NCBI GenBank assembly: GCA_964633285.1 | Contig: CAZWGA010000006.1 | Location: forward strand, 1-64,000 | DNA length: 64,000 nt | Direction: 5' to 3' | Origin: 20CM-2-55-15 sp964633285 | Lineage (GTDB): Bacteria > Acidobacteriota > Terriglobia > 20CM-2-55-15 | Part shown: positions 25,238 to 34,663 of the stretch, piece after piece | Layout: each line of letters opens with the position of its first letter | How positions within the stretch are numbered: the first letter of the stretch is position 1 | The notes under the pieces: model-generated | Databases searched by the model: none | What the model saw: only the letters and a program-made list of their open reading frames with translations | Told to the model about the DNA's origin: nothing | Position numbers and translations under genes: made by a program

Positions 25238-27142
25238 TCATAAAATCACGCGGTCTTCTCCGACTCTTCTCGTCACGTGTTGCCGATCCAGATACTCCAG
25301 CAGCGGTATCGCGAATTTGCGGGTCACTCCCGTCAGATCTTTGAATTCCCCCACTCCCAATTTGGGATTCCTTGCTTTGAGCGACTTCACGTCCGCCACC
25401 AGTTTGTCGATTGCGGCCCGGTCAACGAGCATCTCTTCGGTGATTTTGACCAGAGCATTTTCTTTGACCATGAGTTGAATGATTTTCCGCGCCAGATTTC
25501 GATCAAGCTTGAGGGTATTTATGATTTCGTCCGGCGATGGAGCCTGCAAGCCAAGAGACCGAAACCGTTCGGCAAGGCTGGATTTGATGCGTTCTTCGCC
25601 GGCTTTGAGCGTTACGGTCCGGCCGAATTCGGAAATCACATCGCCGGCAACGGCAATCTGGCGATCGGCGGCAAGATTATCGAGCAGAGACTGAAACAGC
25701 ACGGCCGACGCATCTCCGAACAGCCGGCCCCTCAATTCTTCGCGCGCGATGCCCTGTACCAGCGGATTCATTTCGTGAAATCGTCTCACGGCTGTAGCCG
25801 CGACCTTAGCGGCATCCATGAATGCGCTGGCTGAAACAACAACGAGGGGATTCTCACTCAAAATCCGCACGAGTCCTGCTTTGGCGAGCGCGCGAATCCG
25901 GCCGCGGGTCTTTTCGATCGGAAGGCCGCGGCGGGACGCCAGCGCGGAGGCTTCGATGGTGGCGAGACCTGCTTGATCAATAACCGCCATGAACTGTTCC
26001 TCGATCGATCCTTCTTTGAAGATTCGAAGCATGTTCAGAACTGCTGTTTCGTTTCGCCGATGCTTGTTCGGCGCCGCATCGAGAACCTGGCCGCCGCCGA
26101 TCGTAATCATGGGCGAGTATTGCCGGATGATGAAGCGGTCACCGGGAAGAGCAAACGCCGGCTCTTCGAGTCGAATCTGCACGAAGGCTGAGTGACCGGG
26201 CTGCAAACGGTCCTGGCCGAGCAATACGACATAACCCATCAATTCGGCCGTTCCAATATGAAATCGGACGCGCTTGCGGCCGTCGATGGCGTTCGGCGCC
26301 GACAGGAGCAGGTCCAGATGACAATCGAACATCGGCGACGGCGCGAATACGCGCGGAATCGAAAGCACCATGCCTCTTTGAATTGCCGCGACTTCAACGC
26401 CCTGGAGATTCAGCGCCGTGCGCTGCCCGGCTTCCGCTTTACTCGCAGCATGTCCGTGCACCTGAATTCCACGGACCCGGGCTGTCTGCCGGCTCGGCAG
26501 AATCTCGACCTCTTCTTCTTTTTCGACCTTGCCTGAAATAAGAGTGCCCGTAACAACAGTGCCGAAGCCTTTCATCGTGAAGCATCGATCGATGGGCAAT
26601 CGAAAGACCTCGCTGGTGTCCTTTGGCTCAGCCTTTGCAGCGAATGCTCGAAGAGTGTCGATCAATTCCGGAATGCCTGCGCCGGTGTGGGAACTCACCC
26701 GCAGTATCGGTGAGCGTTCAAGAAACGATCCTTTCAGGAACTCCCGAACTTCCATTTCCACAAGATCGGCAATTTCCGGTTCGATTTTGTCGATTTTTGT
26801 CAGGACCGTAAAACCCTGCTTGATGTGAAGCAAAGAGCAAATGTCGAGATGTTCCCGTGTTTGGGGCATGACGGATTCATCGGCAGCAATGACGAGCACG
26901 ACAAGATCGATTCCGCCGACACCCGCAAGCATGTTCTTGATAAACCGTTCGTGGCCTGGAACGTCAACAAACCCGATAGTCGTTTCCGCGTCGATTGCCA
27001 AATGCGCGAAACCCAGGTCAATCGTGATTCCGCGCTCTTTTTCTTCCTTCAAACGATCGGCATCAATTCCCGTGAGTGCTTTGACGAGCGCGGTTTTCCC
27101 GTGATCGATATGGCCGGCTGTTCCTACGATAATGTTCGCCAT
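25238..27142 (-). CDS. selB: Selenocysteine-specific translation elongation factor SelB
   Basis: A 634-aa protein. It has an EF-Tu-like GTPase (GTAGHIDHGKTALVKALTG at 7-25, DVPGHERF, then a TKID-type G4), domains II-III, and a C-terminal string of winged helices (about 375-634) that bind the SECIS hairpin. It delivers Sec-tRNA to recoded UGA. Its presence means the genome should make selenoproteins, but selA, selC and selD are not in this window. ATG 27142 overlaps maf by 19 nt. Confidence 0.93.
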   Translation of the reverse strand: MANIIVGTAGHIDHGKTALVKALTGIDADRLKEEKERGITIDLGFAHLAIDAETTIGFVDVPGHERFIKNMLAGVGGIDLVVLVIAADESVMPQTREHLDICSLLHIKQGFTVLTKIDKIEPEIADLVEMEVREFLKGSFLERSPILRVSSHTGAGIPELIDTLRAFAAKAEPKDTSEVFRLPIDRCFTMKGFGTVVTGTLISGKVEKEEEVEILPSRQTARVRGIQVHGHAASKAEAGQRTALNLQGVEVAAIQRGMVLSIPRVFAPSPMFDCHLDLLLSAPNAIDGRKRVRFHIGTAELMGYVVLLGQDRLQPGHSAFVQIRLEEPAFALPGDRFIIRQYSPMITIGGGQVLDAAPNKHRRNETAVLNMLRIFKEGSIEEQFMAVIDQAGLATIEASALASRRGLPIEKTRGRIRALAKAGLVRILSENPLVVVSASAFMDAAKVAATAVRRFHEMNPLVQGIAREELRGRLFGDASAVLFQSLLDNLAADRQIAVAGDVISEFGRTVTLKAGEERIKSSLAERFRSLGLQAPSPDEIINTLKLDRNLARKIIQLMVKENALVKITEEMLVDRAAIDKLVADVKSLKARNPKLGVGEFKDLTGVTRKFAIPLLEYLDRQHVTRRVGEDRVIL

Positions 27143-27687
27143 AAGAGTTCCTGCACCAACGGGAGAGGAAGTCCCATCACGTTGAAATAATTCCCTTCGA
27201 TTTTTGGAATGAACACCGCCGCATAACCCTGGATCGCGTAAGCGCCGGCCTTGTCGAGAACATTCTCACGCTGGATGTAGTCCACGATCTCGACGTCTGT
27301 AAGCGGTTTAAACCATACACGCGTTCGTTCGAGGCCTTCGAGAACTTCGTTCTTCGTCTGATGGACCACGGTGATCGCCGTGTACACCCAATGGTCCCGC
27401 CCCGATAGCTTTCGCAACATGCGCTGAGCGTCGATTGGATCAGCCGGCTTTCCAAGAATCTCTCCATCGATGGTGACCACGGTATCCGCCGACAAAACCA
27501 CCGAGTTCGAAACCCGAGACATCACTTCCATGGCCTTTTCGAGCGAGATCCGGGCCGCGAATGTTTCGGGTGATTCTCCGAGCCGGGGGATTTCATCGAT
27601 CGATGATGGAAGAACCGTGAACGGAATGCCCAGAATCGTGAGGAGTTCCTTCCGGCGCGGTGACTGTGAAGCCAACACCAGGTTCAC
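27124..27687 (-). CDS. maf: Maf-like nucleotide pyrophosphatase (dTTP/UTP type)
   Basis: A 187-aa house-cleaning enzyme that hydrolyses dTTP, UTP and modified nucleotides to monophosphates. Landmarks are the N-terminal loop LASQSPRRKELL (4-15), the EKAMEV motif, the catalytic SADTVVTIDGEILGKP stretch (about 67-82) and GAYAIQGYAAVFI. The AYAIQG form is typical of YhdE-type dTTP/UTP enzymes. It starts 1 nt after the FRG gene and overlaps selB. Confidence 0.93.
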   Translation of the reverse strand: MNLVLASQSPRRKELLTILGIPFTVLPSSIDEIPRLGESPETFAARISLEKAMEVMSRVSNSVVLSADTVVTIDGEILGKPADPIDAQRMLRKLSGRDHWVYTAITVVHQTKNEVLEGLERTRVWFKPLTDVEIVDYIQRENVLDKAGAYAIQGYAAVFIPKIEGNYFNVMGLPLPLVQELLWRTLS

Positions 27688-27688
27688 A

Positions 27689-28495
27689 TCACGCCTTCCT
27701 GATGGGCTTCATCGTGCGGGGATCGAAGGCCCAGTGGAACTCAAGCTCATAGGCAAGAGAGCGCGCGAGCCCATCGAGATCCGGAAACAGGGTCGCTTGC
27801 GTAATGTTCATCCGGTACAGTTCTCGCATTCCTTTCTCACGGACTTTGTCCGTGGGCAGGATGAACTTGATCAGTGTGTCGCTGGGGTTTGGATACTCGA
27901 GCACAATCTCTTCAATCGATTTATTCAGGACTGACGGAATCAGAAACGTTCCGGATTGCGCGATTAATCTGCGGTTCATTGCATAAGGTTCGCCGAGCCA
28001 CACGAAGGGTCCCGCGCCGGACAGGAAAGCCTTCCGAAAACCGCCGGGCTTGTCCAGATCGACTTCTTTTTTCTTTTCAATTGCGGCGGGATTACACGCC
28101 CAGATGCCGCCTTCACCCGTCGTATTGTGAAGCGCGAAAAACGCCGCCACGTACGGGGACCACGTAAAATCCAGCAGCCGGGTGGGAGCGCCGTGATCCT
28201 GCATCAGGGCAAGCCATTCAAAATCGTCGTCACGGTCCGGCACGTCTTCGAGAAAATGAATAGCCTTTCGTTTAAAGATTCGCAGAATGCGTTCTTCCTG
28301 ATCAGGCCAAGCGCGCGGATCAACGCCGAACGACTTGAGATAGCGCGATAGAACACTGAAGAGCGGCGCGTGGGCATCGCGCTGTCCCCGGAACGCCCAG
28401 TTCTGATACGGCGAGTCGGTGATGATCGAGAGGTAATCCTCCCATGATTCAATTCTGACGACGTTGTAAGGAACGTTGTTATTCGGCGAAGCCAT
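27689..28495 (-). CDS. FRG-domain protein
   Basis: A 268-aa protein starting at ATG 28495; further upstream codons are antisense-like sequence within the aldehyde dehydrogenase gene. The name-giving motif is WAFRGQRDAHAPLFSVLSRYL (near 30-50). The second conserved block is WLALMQDHGAPTRLLDFTWSPYVAAFFAL (near 105-133). A C-terminal part ends FHWAFDPRTMKPIRKA. Biochemical function of FRG domains is unsettled; many lie in mobile or defence contexts. Here it overlaps the aldehyde dehydrogenase by 17 nt and precedes maf by 1 nt. Confidence 0.85.
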   Translation of the reverse strand: MASPNNNVPYNVVRIESWEDYLSIITDSPYQNWAFRGQRDAHAPLFSVLSRYLKSFGVDPRAWPDQEERILRIFKRKAIHFLEDVPDRDDDFEWLALMQDHGAPTRLLDFTWSPYVAAFFALHNTTGEGGIWACNPAAIEKKKEVDLDKPGGFRKAFLSGAGPFVWLGEPYAMNRRLIAQSGTFLIPSVLNKSIEEIVLEYPNPSDTLIKFILPTDKVREKGMRELYRMNITQATLFPDLDGLARSLAYELEFHWAFDPRTMKPIRKA

Positions 28496-29858
28496 AGGTA
28501 TCTGCATAGTGGTCCAGGGCCGCATCGCGCGATGCGCGGCCGAAACCACTTTGTTTGATTCCGGGAAATTCAATGTGCAAGTCCCGAAAGATTCCATGAT
28601 TATTCCAGAACACGGCTCCAGCTTCGAGACCATCCGCAAACTCTTCAGCGCGTTTCCGATCGGACGTCCAGATCGAAGCTCGGAGGCCATACGGAGTTTT
28701 GTTGGCGCATGCGAGCGCATCCGCTTCATCGCTGAAGGGCCGTATCGGAATAACCGGACCGAACTGCTCGCACTGGACGATCTCGTCACCTTCCTCGGCG
28801 CCGAGCACAATCGATGGCAGCATGAAATAGCCTTCATTCCACGATGCGGGATCAAGCTTCCGGCCGGTGGTAGTCACCGTCAGACCCCTGCTTCTGCAGC
28901 GCTCGACAAGCTGCGTGACGAAATCGAATTGAGGTTTGTTGTTGAGCGGCCCCATCGTTGTCTCCGGCGCCAGACCATCGCCTGCGACAACACGGTCGAA
29001 TGATTGCGTCAGTTTCTCAACAAGTTCCTGAAAGCGAGACTCGTGCGCATAAATCCGCTTGATCGCAATGCAGACCTGTCCGGACGCACGCAGAATGGCG
29101 TTGGTCATGCGTGCAATCGCATGGTCATCGAGATTGGCGTCGCGAAGCACCAGAGCAGGATCATTGCCGCCGAGTTCCATGAAAACCTTCTTTATAGTTC
29201 GCGATGCAAGCTGCATGATCCGCCGGCCTGTTTCGGTGCTGCCTGTGACGGCAATCGCGCGGACGCGTTCATCATCCGCGAGCTTTTCACCGATTGTCGA
29301 TCCGGGTCCGATGACAGCATTGAGGACACCACTCGGCAGGTGCGCATTCATGATCCGAATACATTCAGCGACAGCCAACGGACAATGCGATGCCGGTTTC
29401 AGTACAACCGTATTTCCGGAAGCGATAGCCGGAACAAAGCGCTTGAAGCTGAGCAATACGGGTGAATTCCACGGCGAAATCACCCCAGTGACACCACGCG
29501 CGCGGCGGCGGGCCCAAACGGGTTGTTGTTTATCGATCAGGACAGGTTTCGACCACTCCGGCAAATCCGCAGCGATAAGTTCGACGAGCTCGATCGAGCG
29601 GCGGATATCGACCTCCGACTCCCGCAGCGGTTTTCCATTTTCCCGGACGAAAAGCGTAGCGAGTGCCGGTAACGCTGTCCGCAAATCGCGTGACGCGGCA
29701 CTAAGACGTGATGCGCGTTCTTCAGGAGTCGTGCGTGACCAGGTTCTGAAGGAGGATTGAGCCTGATCGAGGACGCGATCGACGTCGGCTTCCGAGGAGA
29801 TCGGTATGCGTCCGACGACTTCCGACGTTCGAGCGGGATTGATGACGGTTAACATCAT
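28479..29858 (-). CDS. Aldehyde dehydrogenase (NAD(P)+-dependent)
   Basis: A 459-aa enzyme, normal family length. The start is placed at ATG 29858 (ATGATG) to avoid overlap with the ThDP gene; an upstream start would overlap it by 44 nt. Landmarks are GVISPWNSPV, KPASHCPLA, the VTGSTETGRRI cofactor loop, general base Glu in MELGGNDP, nucleophile Cys in SGQVCIAIKR and EQFGPVIPI. It oxidises an aldehyde to its acid, presumably the product of the adjacent ThDP-dependent decarboxylase. Confidence 0.93.
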   Translation of the reverse strand: MMLTVINPARTSEVVGRIPISSEADVDRVLDQAQSSFRTWSRTTPEERASRLSAASRDLRTALPALATLFVRENGKPLRESEVDIRRSIELVELIAADLPEWSKPVLIDKQQPVWARRRARGVTGVISPWNSPVLLSFKRFVPAIASGNTVVLKPASHCPLAVAECIRIMNAHLPSGVLNAVIGPGSTIGEKLADDERVRAIAVTGSTETGRRIMQLASRTIKKVFMELGGNDPALVLRDANLDDHAIARMTNAILRASGQVCIAIKRIYAHESRFQELVEKLTQSFDRVVAGDGLAPETTMGPLNNKPQFDFVTQLVERCRSRGLTVTTTGRKLDPASWNEGYFMLPSIVLGAEEGDEIVQCEQFGPVIPIRPFSDEADALACANKTPYGLRASIWTSDRKRAEEFADGLEAGAVFWNNHGIFRDLHIEFPGIKQSGFGRASRDAALDHYADTYGFAE

Positions 29859-29868
29859 TTCCGGCGTT

Positions 29869-31536
29869 TCAGTGAGGTTTATACAATTGCGCGCCGCCAT
29901 CCGGGCCCGCAAAGATTGTTTTCATCGGGCCGATGGCGTTTGAATCCACAACAATCATCCAGGGCTCTCTCGCGTTTACCGCCTTTGCAAAGACTTTGCG
30001 GAACTCATCCACCGATTGAATTCTTTCCGAATTGAAACCGAATGCGCGCGCCACCTGCACGAAATTGGGACTTTGCAATTCGACGCCGATTGTCCGTCCC
30101 TCGAAATGCGCATTTTGAATATTGCGAAGAACCCCATAACCGCTGTCGTCGAACAGAATCACGACAATCGGAGTTTTATCCTGATGTGCGACCGCCAGTT
30201 CGCCGATATTCACAAGCAAACCGCCATCGCCACACAACGCGATCACCGTTTTTGAGGGAGCGGCAAGCTGGGCGCCGATTGCCATCGGCAACCCCTGTCC
30301 GATTCCTCCCGCCGAGGCATGCAACGTTGTGCGGGGATGACGCCGCACGATAAGCCGGCTGCCCCAGGTGGTTGCGGGGACCGTAACATCGCGCACGAGA
30401 ATCGCGTCTTCCGGAATGAATTCGAGGATGCCGTCGAGAATTCCTTCCCACGGACCCATGGTGTTCCGGACCTCCTGTCGCAGTGCATGATGAAGCTGCG
30501 CGATTTCTTCCCGGTAATCCGGTTTTGGCTGCGGCTGCCTGGCTTTCACGATTCGCAGCAAAGCCGCAAGAATCGGCCTGGCATCTCCCACGATCGATAT
30601 CGCATGGTGAAAATTTCGATCGATGGCCTCGCCATCCGCATCGATGCCGATGTGCTCCGTTGGAACGTTCAAGCTCCAGTTGGATGTTTCGTTGCCTCGA
30701 AAACGCGCCCCAACGCTGATCAGCAGGTCCGCGCGGGATACAAAATTCTTCAAGGCGGGAAATGTTGCAAAGTGTCCAATACACCGGGAGTCCGTCTCGG
30801 GAACAATGCCACGCCCCGATTGTGTGGTGATCACCGCCGCATCCAGCAACCGCATGAGTTCCGTTACTTCGGCAGCCGAGTCCGAAAACATCGCGCCGCC
30901 GCCCGCCCATATCACGGGCCTCTTTGCGTGGAGCATCCTCTCGGCCGCTGCGATTAATTCCGTCTCGGAGTAATTTTCGAGAGTTGTGGCGGGTGTCGTT
31001 ATTTCCGTCGCATCAATGAGACTCGCCTGAAAATCGATCGGGACTTCGACACTCACCGGACCTGCGGGAGGTTTCATGGCTTCGAGAATAGCGAGGCGGA
31101 AAATCGCCGGGCCTTGTTCCGCGCGCCGGACGCGATACACGGATTTGCTGATGCTTGCCAGCATCCCTAATTGATCCTTGCAATCGTGAATGTAGCCGCG
31201 GCCGGTCTCGAGATAAGCCGAAGCAACCTGGCCGGTGATGTGCAGCAACGGCGCTCCACCGTTCCATGATTCGATGATTGCTCCGGCCGCATTGCCCGCG
31301 CCTGTGCCTGTGCTGGTCAGTGCAACGCCCAGTTTCCCGGAAATCCTCGAATATGCGTCAGCCATGTTTACGGCGGCGCCTTCATGTCTTGCGGTAACGA
31401 CATGAAATCCACCATGCCGTTGGAGCGCATCGTAAAAAGGAATGTTATGAATGCTGATAATTCCGAAACCGGTGTCGGCGCCGATGCGTTCCAGTTCTTT
31501 CAATAGGGAATCGGCGACGGTGAGTGTGAACGTCAT
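29869..31536 (-). CDS. Thiamine diphosphate-dependent enzyme (benzoylformate decarboxylase/acetolactate synthase family)
   Basis: A 555-aa three-domain ThDP enzyme. Catalytic E52 (HEGAAVNMADAYSR) activates the cofactor, and GTGAGNAAG follows. The ThDP/Mg site is CGDGGLLVNIGEL...FDDSGYGVL, with Asp where many relatives have Asn-Asn. No FAD-binding hallmark is obvious. Placed between a ring-cleavage hydrolase and an aldehyde dehydrogenase, it probably decarboxylates a 2-keto acid to an aldehyde. It overlaps the alpha/beta-hydrolase stop by 4 nt. Confidence 0.88.
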   Translation of the reverse strand: MTFTLTVADSLLKELERIGADTGFGIISIHNIPFYDALQRHGGFHVVTARHEGAAVNMADAYSRISGKLGVALTSTGTGAGNAAGAIIESWNGGAPLLHITGQVASAYLETGRGYIHDCKDQLGMLASISKSVYRVRRAEQGPAIFRLAILEAMKPPAGPVSVEVPIDFQASLIDATEITTPATTLENYSETELIAAAERMLHAKRPVIWAGGGAMFSDSAAEVTELMRLLDAAVITTQSGRGIVPETDSRCIGHFATFPALKNFVSRADLLISVGARFRGNETSNWSLNVPTEHIGIDADGEAIDRNFHHAISIVGDARPILAALLRIVKARQPQPKPDYREEIAQLHHALRQEVRNTMGPWEGILDGILEFIPEDAILVRDVTVPATTWGSRLIVRRHPRTTLHASAGGIGQGLPMAIGAQLAAPSKTVIALCGDGGLLVNIGELAVAHQDKTPIVVILFDDSGYGVLRNIQNAHFEGRTIGVELQSPNFVQVARAFGFNSERIQSVDEFRKVFAKAVNAREPWMIVVDSNAIGPMKTIFAGPDGGAQLYKPH

Positions 31537-32294
31537 TCAGCGCTTACCTCTCTCAGAAACTTCATAACGATCGTATTGAATTCCTCCGGTTTCTCCGCGT
31601 AGCAGAGATGACCCGCTCCCGCGATGACTTCGAGGCGCGCGGCGCCTGGCCGTTCCTGCCACAACGGCGTTATCTCATCCTCAGCGCCCCAGATCAACAG
31701 AGCCGGCACACGAAGGCTCCTTAAAACGTCGCGGGTATCCGACTCGGCCAGCGCGATGGCCGCAAACTCGTATCCAGGCCGGCGGACTTCAGACATGATC
31801 GATTCGGCCTCCCGAATGAGTTCTGTAGAAGCCGATTTGCTCAGCAGCTTCGGAGCGCGTTCAGCAGCCACCTGCGCGGGCGTCATCGTGCGGATCATCC
31901 GCAGGCGTTCAGCGAGTGTCGCATTGGAACCCATGTAACGCGTGTCGGAAAGAATGAGCGCGCGAACCCGCTCGGGATACAGGCGATAAAACTCCTGAGC
32001 AATCACACCACCCGTGGAGTGCCCGAGAAGAAATACGCTCCGGCAGGACAACGAGTCCAGCAAACCATGGAGGCACTCCGCGTAAAAACGCATTGAAGGT
32101 TTTCCAGCGGGATCCGACGATCGTCCATAACCGGGTGCGTCCCATGCGATGACCTTGAAGCCCCCAGCGAGCGCGGCCAGTTGCCGGCGCCACGATCGGG
32201 AATTCGACCCGATGCCGTGAAGCAGGACAACAGGTGCGCCGTCTCCCGCCGTTTCGTAATGAATACCGATGCCGTTTATGGAGACGTCCGGCAC
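31533..32294 (-). CDS. Alpha/beta hydrolase, meta-cleavage-product hydrolase type
   Basis: A 253-aa hydrolase starting at GTG 32294, 9 nt after GGGAG; more upstream codons belong to the Rieske gene region. It has LLHGIGSNSRSW (oxyanion), the nucleophile S93 in GHSTGG, Asp in WGAEDEITP and His in GAGHLCYAEKPEEF. These match carbon-carbon hydrolases such as BphD/MhpC. With the extradiol dioxygenase upstream, hydrolysis of a ring-fission product is the natural role; the substrate is unproven. Confidence 0.87.
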   Translation of the reverse strand: MPDVSINGIGIHYETAGDGAPVVLLHGIGSNSRSWRRQLAALAGGFKVIAWDAPGYGRSSDPAGKPSMRFYAECLHGLLDSLSCRSVFLLGHSTGGVIAQEFYRLYPERVRALILSDTRYMGSNATLAERLRMIRTMTPAQVAAERAPKLLSKSASTELIREAESIMSEVRRPGYEFAAIALAESDTRDVLRSLRVPALLIWGAEDEITPLWQERPGAARLEVIAGAGHLCYAEKPEEFNTIVMKFLREVSAE

Positions 32295-33268
32295 GCCATT
32301 TTCTCCCGCAATAACTTGCGAAGCTCGGTTACGCCGCGATCGGAGTTCGAAAGATGTTCGGCGAGACGGGATTGCGCTCCTCGCTGGGATTCCAGAATGA
32401 CGCGATCCTGTTCGATCACTTTGAAGTGCTGGTATTCCCAAAAGGCTCGATAGAGAAATCGCCAGTAGGCGCGTTTGAGCCCGGATAATTTTCGGTAACG
32501 CAGGAAATAAACCAGGGAGCGGTCTTCGTCGATTGGAGTGGTGAAACAGAGAATGCGCAGAATTCCTTTGGGTCCGAAGGGAAGGGGGATATCCAGCCTC
32601 ACCCACATCGAGTCTCGGCAATAGAATTCCGACCAGTCGAAATTCACGCCGCGCTGGCCCTCACGTTCCACGATAAAGCCATCCGGATTGCGCGTTGTGC
32701 GCATATCATCTTCGAGCGCGCCGCGGCCCAGTGTCAGGGACTGGCCGTGAAGGAATGGACCGTGCATCGGGTCCGCGAGATTCTCCATCACGAGAATCCA
32801 GCTTGCATCCCATTTCGATTCACAGATGAAACCGCTGTACGCCGGATCTTCGAGCTCCTCCGGAATGATCAGCGCCGGCGCCCGGCTGTTTTCAGTCTCC
32901 GGAAAATAAAGCCACACGAGACCCGCGCGCTCCGCCGTTTCGAAGGACGTGAGCTGAAGCCGTGGCGCAAGTTTCGCCTGAGCGGTCTTGCTTGAAGGAA
33001 TTTCGATGCATTGTCCGGCAGAGTCGTAGCACCATCCGTGATAAGCGCAGCGAAGTTTTTCGCCGATGACCTGCCCGACGCTCAGTTTCGCCCCGCGATG
33101 GAGACAGCGATCGGCATGGGCGCGAAGCTTGCCCGTCGAATCTCGCCAGAGAACGATGTCCTGTCCGAGTCGATGCACTCCGAACGGTTGAGCCGTTATC
33201 TGCCCGGACTGACAAACCGGATACCACATGTTCCGCAGGCCCAGCTTCAGCTCGGGTTCGAATTCCAT
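32276..33268 (-). CDS. Rieske non-haem iron oxygenase, alpha subunit
   Basis: A 330-aa oxygenase. The [2Fe-2S] ligands are C55-x-H57 and C74-x2-H77 (CLHRGAKL...CAYHGW). The mononuclear iron site is ENLADPMHGPFLHG with D166, H169 and H174, and a late Asp in VIEQDRVILE is a candidate third ligand. No beta subunit, ferredoxin or reductase gene is next to it, so electrons must come from a general reductase. It would hydroxylate or demethylate an aromatic or steroid-like substrate. It overlaps the hydrolase by 19 nt. Confidence 0.9.
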   Translation of the reverse strand: MEFEPELKLGLRNMWYPVCQSGQITAQPFGVHRLGQDIVLWRDSTGKLRAHADRCLHRGAKLSVGQVIGEKLRCAYHGWCYDSAGQCIEIPSSKTAQAKLAPRLQLTSFETAERAGLVWLYFPETENSRAPALIIPEELEDPAYSGFICESKWDASWILVMENLADPMHGPFLHGQSLTLGRGALEDDMRTTRNPDGFIVEREGQRGVNFDWSEFYCRDSMWVRLDIPLPFGPKGILRILCFTTPIDEDRSLVYFLRYRKLSGLKRAYWRFLYRAFWEYQHFKVIEQDRVILESQRGAQSRLAEHLSNSDRGVTELRKLLREKMACRTSP

Positions 33269-33404
33269 ACCTGAGAACGATTATAAATGCAGCGGTGCGC
33301 TGGCCGGCTGTCTCTGGGGAGGAGTTACTCTAAACGGCGAACAATTCGATCAACGACTTCGATAAGTGCGTTTAGTCTTTGATCGGTGTTTTTCTGCTTC
33401 TCCT
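33269..33404 (-). other. 136-nt gap inside the catabolic cluster
   Basis: No gene fits here. On the minus strand a perfect TATAAT (33285-33280) lies 12 nt before the Rieske start, without a convincing -35, so the Rieske-hydrolase-ThDP-ALDH block may have its own promoter separate from the VOC-cupin-SDR block. Confidence 0.35.
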
Positions 33405-34181
33405 TTAGTGGAAAGTGAGACCGCCGTCGGCCACGATGAGTTGACCGGTAATGAAGGAAGCTTCATCGGAGAGCAGAAACGAAACGAGACCGGTGATGTC
33501 GTCAGGGGCGCCCTCGCGCGAGATCGCGCGATTCTGAATGTTCCAGTCCCGCTTCGCCGGGGGCACTCCAGCCGTTGCTTCATTGTTCAAGAGTCCCGGC
33601 GCGATGCAATTGATACGAACGTTGTCGGGTCCCAGCTCGCGCGCCATGGCGCGCGTGAAGGCTTCGATCGCGCCTTTGGATGTGACGTAGTGCAACAGCC
33701 GCGGACTTCCCCAGATTGTGGTATCGGAGCTGACGGTAACGATGCTGCCCCGTTTTCGTTTTTGCATGTGAGGCGCAATCGCGCGGCATGTTAGCCATGT
33801 TCCCCGCACATTCACGTCTATGATTCGATCCCACTCCTCAACAGAGATCTGATCATACGTGGCGCCGCCGACGGAATTCGCGAGACCTGCGTTCGCAACC
33901 AGCCCATCAATCTGACCCCACTGTTTGATCACACACGAGGCGAGCCGGTCGCAGTCGTCTTTGGAGGCAATATTGGTTTCGACGAACAAAACATCGGCGC
34001 CGTTCTTCTGCAAGTCTTCAGCCGCACGCTTGCCCGCATCCACATCGATTTCAGCAATCGCAATCCGCGCGCCTTCCAGGACAAGCCGTTCCGCATAAGC
34101 GCGTCCCAATCCGCGGCCCGCGCCGGTCACGACGATGACCTTGTCCTGGTGCTTTGCGGATGAGGGGGGAGGCGGCATCAT
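33405..34181 (-). CDS. Short-chain dehydrogenase/reductase
   Basis: A 258-aa classical SDR. It has VVTGAGRGLGRAYAE (NAD(P) loop, about 17-31), ANAGLANS, the catalytic Ser in VSSDTTIWG and Y-V-T-S-K (YVTSKGAIEAF). An acidic residue (EID) follows strand 2, suggesting NAD(H) preference. It overlaps the cupin gene by 4 nt. In this setting it could dehydrogenate a cis-dihydrodiol or a hydroxy acid. Confidence 0.9.
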   Translation of the reverse strand: MMPPPPSSAKHQDKVIVVTGAGRGLGRAYAERLVLEGARIAIAEIDVDAGKRAAEDLQKNGADVLFVETNIASKDDCDRLASCVIKQWGQIDGLVANAGLANSVGGATYDQISVEEWDRIIDVNVRGTWLTCRAIAPHMQKRKRGSIVTVSSDTTIWGSPRLLHYVTSKGAIEAFTRAMARELGPDNVRINCIAPGLLNNEATAGVPPAKRDWNIQNRAISREGAPDDITGLVSFLLSDEASFITGQLIVADGGLTFH

Positions 34182-34663
34182 CCTCGCCGGGCTTCGGTCA
34201 GCGGACTGCCTTCTGGATACGCCGGCAACTCCGGTTTCGCGGCTCCGAGCATCGTGAGAAATGCGGTTTCCTTATCGCCGTCGTTGCGCACACCGCGCCA
34301 GACGCCGGCGGGAATCCAGATGAGATCGCGCGGACCGAGAGTGCGTTCAATCTGCCGTAAGCCGTCGGACCAGGTGCACGTCAGCGATCCTTCGAGGACA
34401 AAAAACAACTCCTCGACGTCCGAGTGAAGATGCAACGGACCTTCGTGTCCGGCGGGAAGAATCATCGTGCTGAGCGTGAAGTGTCCCGCTTGAATGATGC
34501 TCGGGTCATCGAGCTTGCCTGTTCCTCCGCCTCCGACATAGCGCATCTGCGCCCGCCGATATTTCGGATCCACCCTGGCTTGAAAATCGAGGACGCCCCA
34601 ATCCGGCTTCCGGTCCTTGAAGCGCGCTACGTATTTGTCGATGTCGTCGATGTTGCTGCTCAT
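34178..34663 (-). CDS. Cupin-domain protein
   Basis: A 161-aa protein starting at ATG 34663, which overlaps the VOC stop (ATGA). One cupin barrel is present: motif 1 PLHLHSDVEELFFVLEGSL (metal-binding H, H and E) and motif 2 PRDLIWIPAGVWRGVRNDG, where the usual last His is replaced by Trp-Arg, so the metal site may be incomplete. Role could be dioxygenase, isomerase or ligand sensor in the aromatic pathway. Confidence 0.82.
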   Translation of the reverse strand: MSSNIDDIDKYVARFKDRKPDWGVLDFQARVDPKYRRAQMRYVGGGGTGKLDDPSIIQAGHFTLSTMILPAGHEGPLHLHSDVEELFFVLEGSLTCTWSDGLRQIERTLGPRDLIWIPAGVWRGVRNDGDKETAFLTMLGAAKPELPAYPEGSPLTEARRG

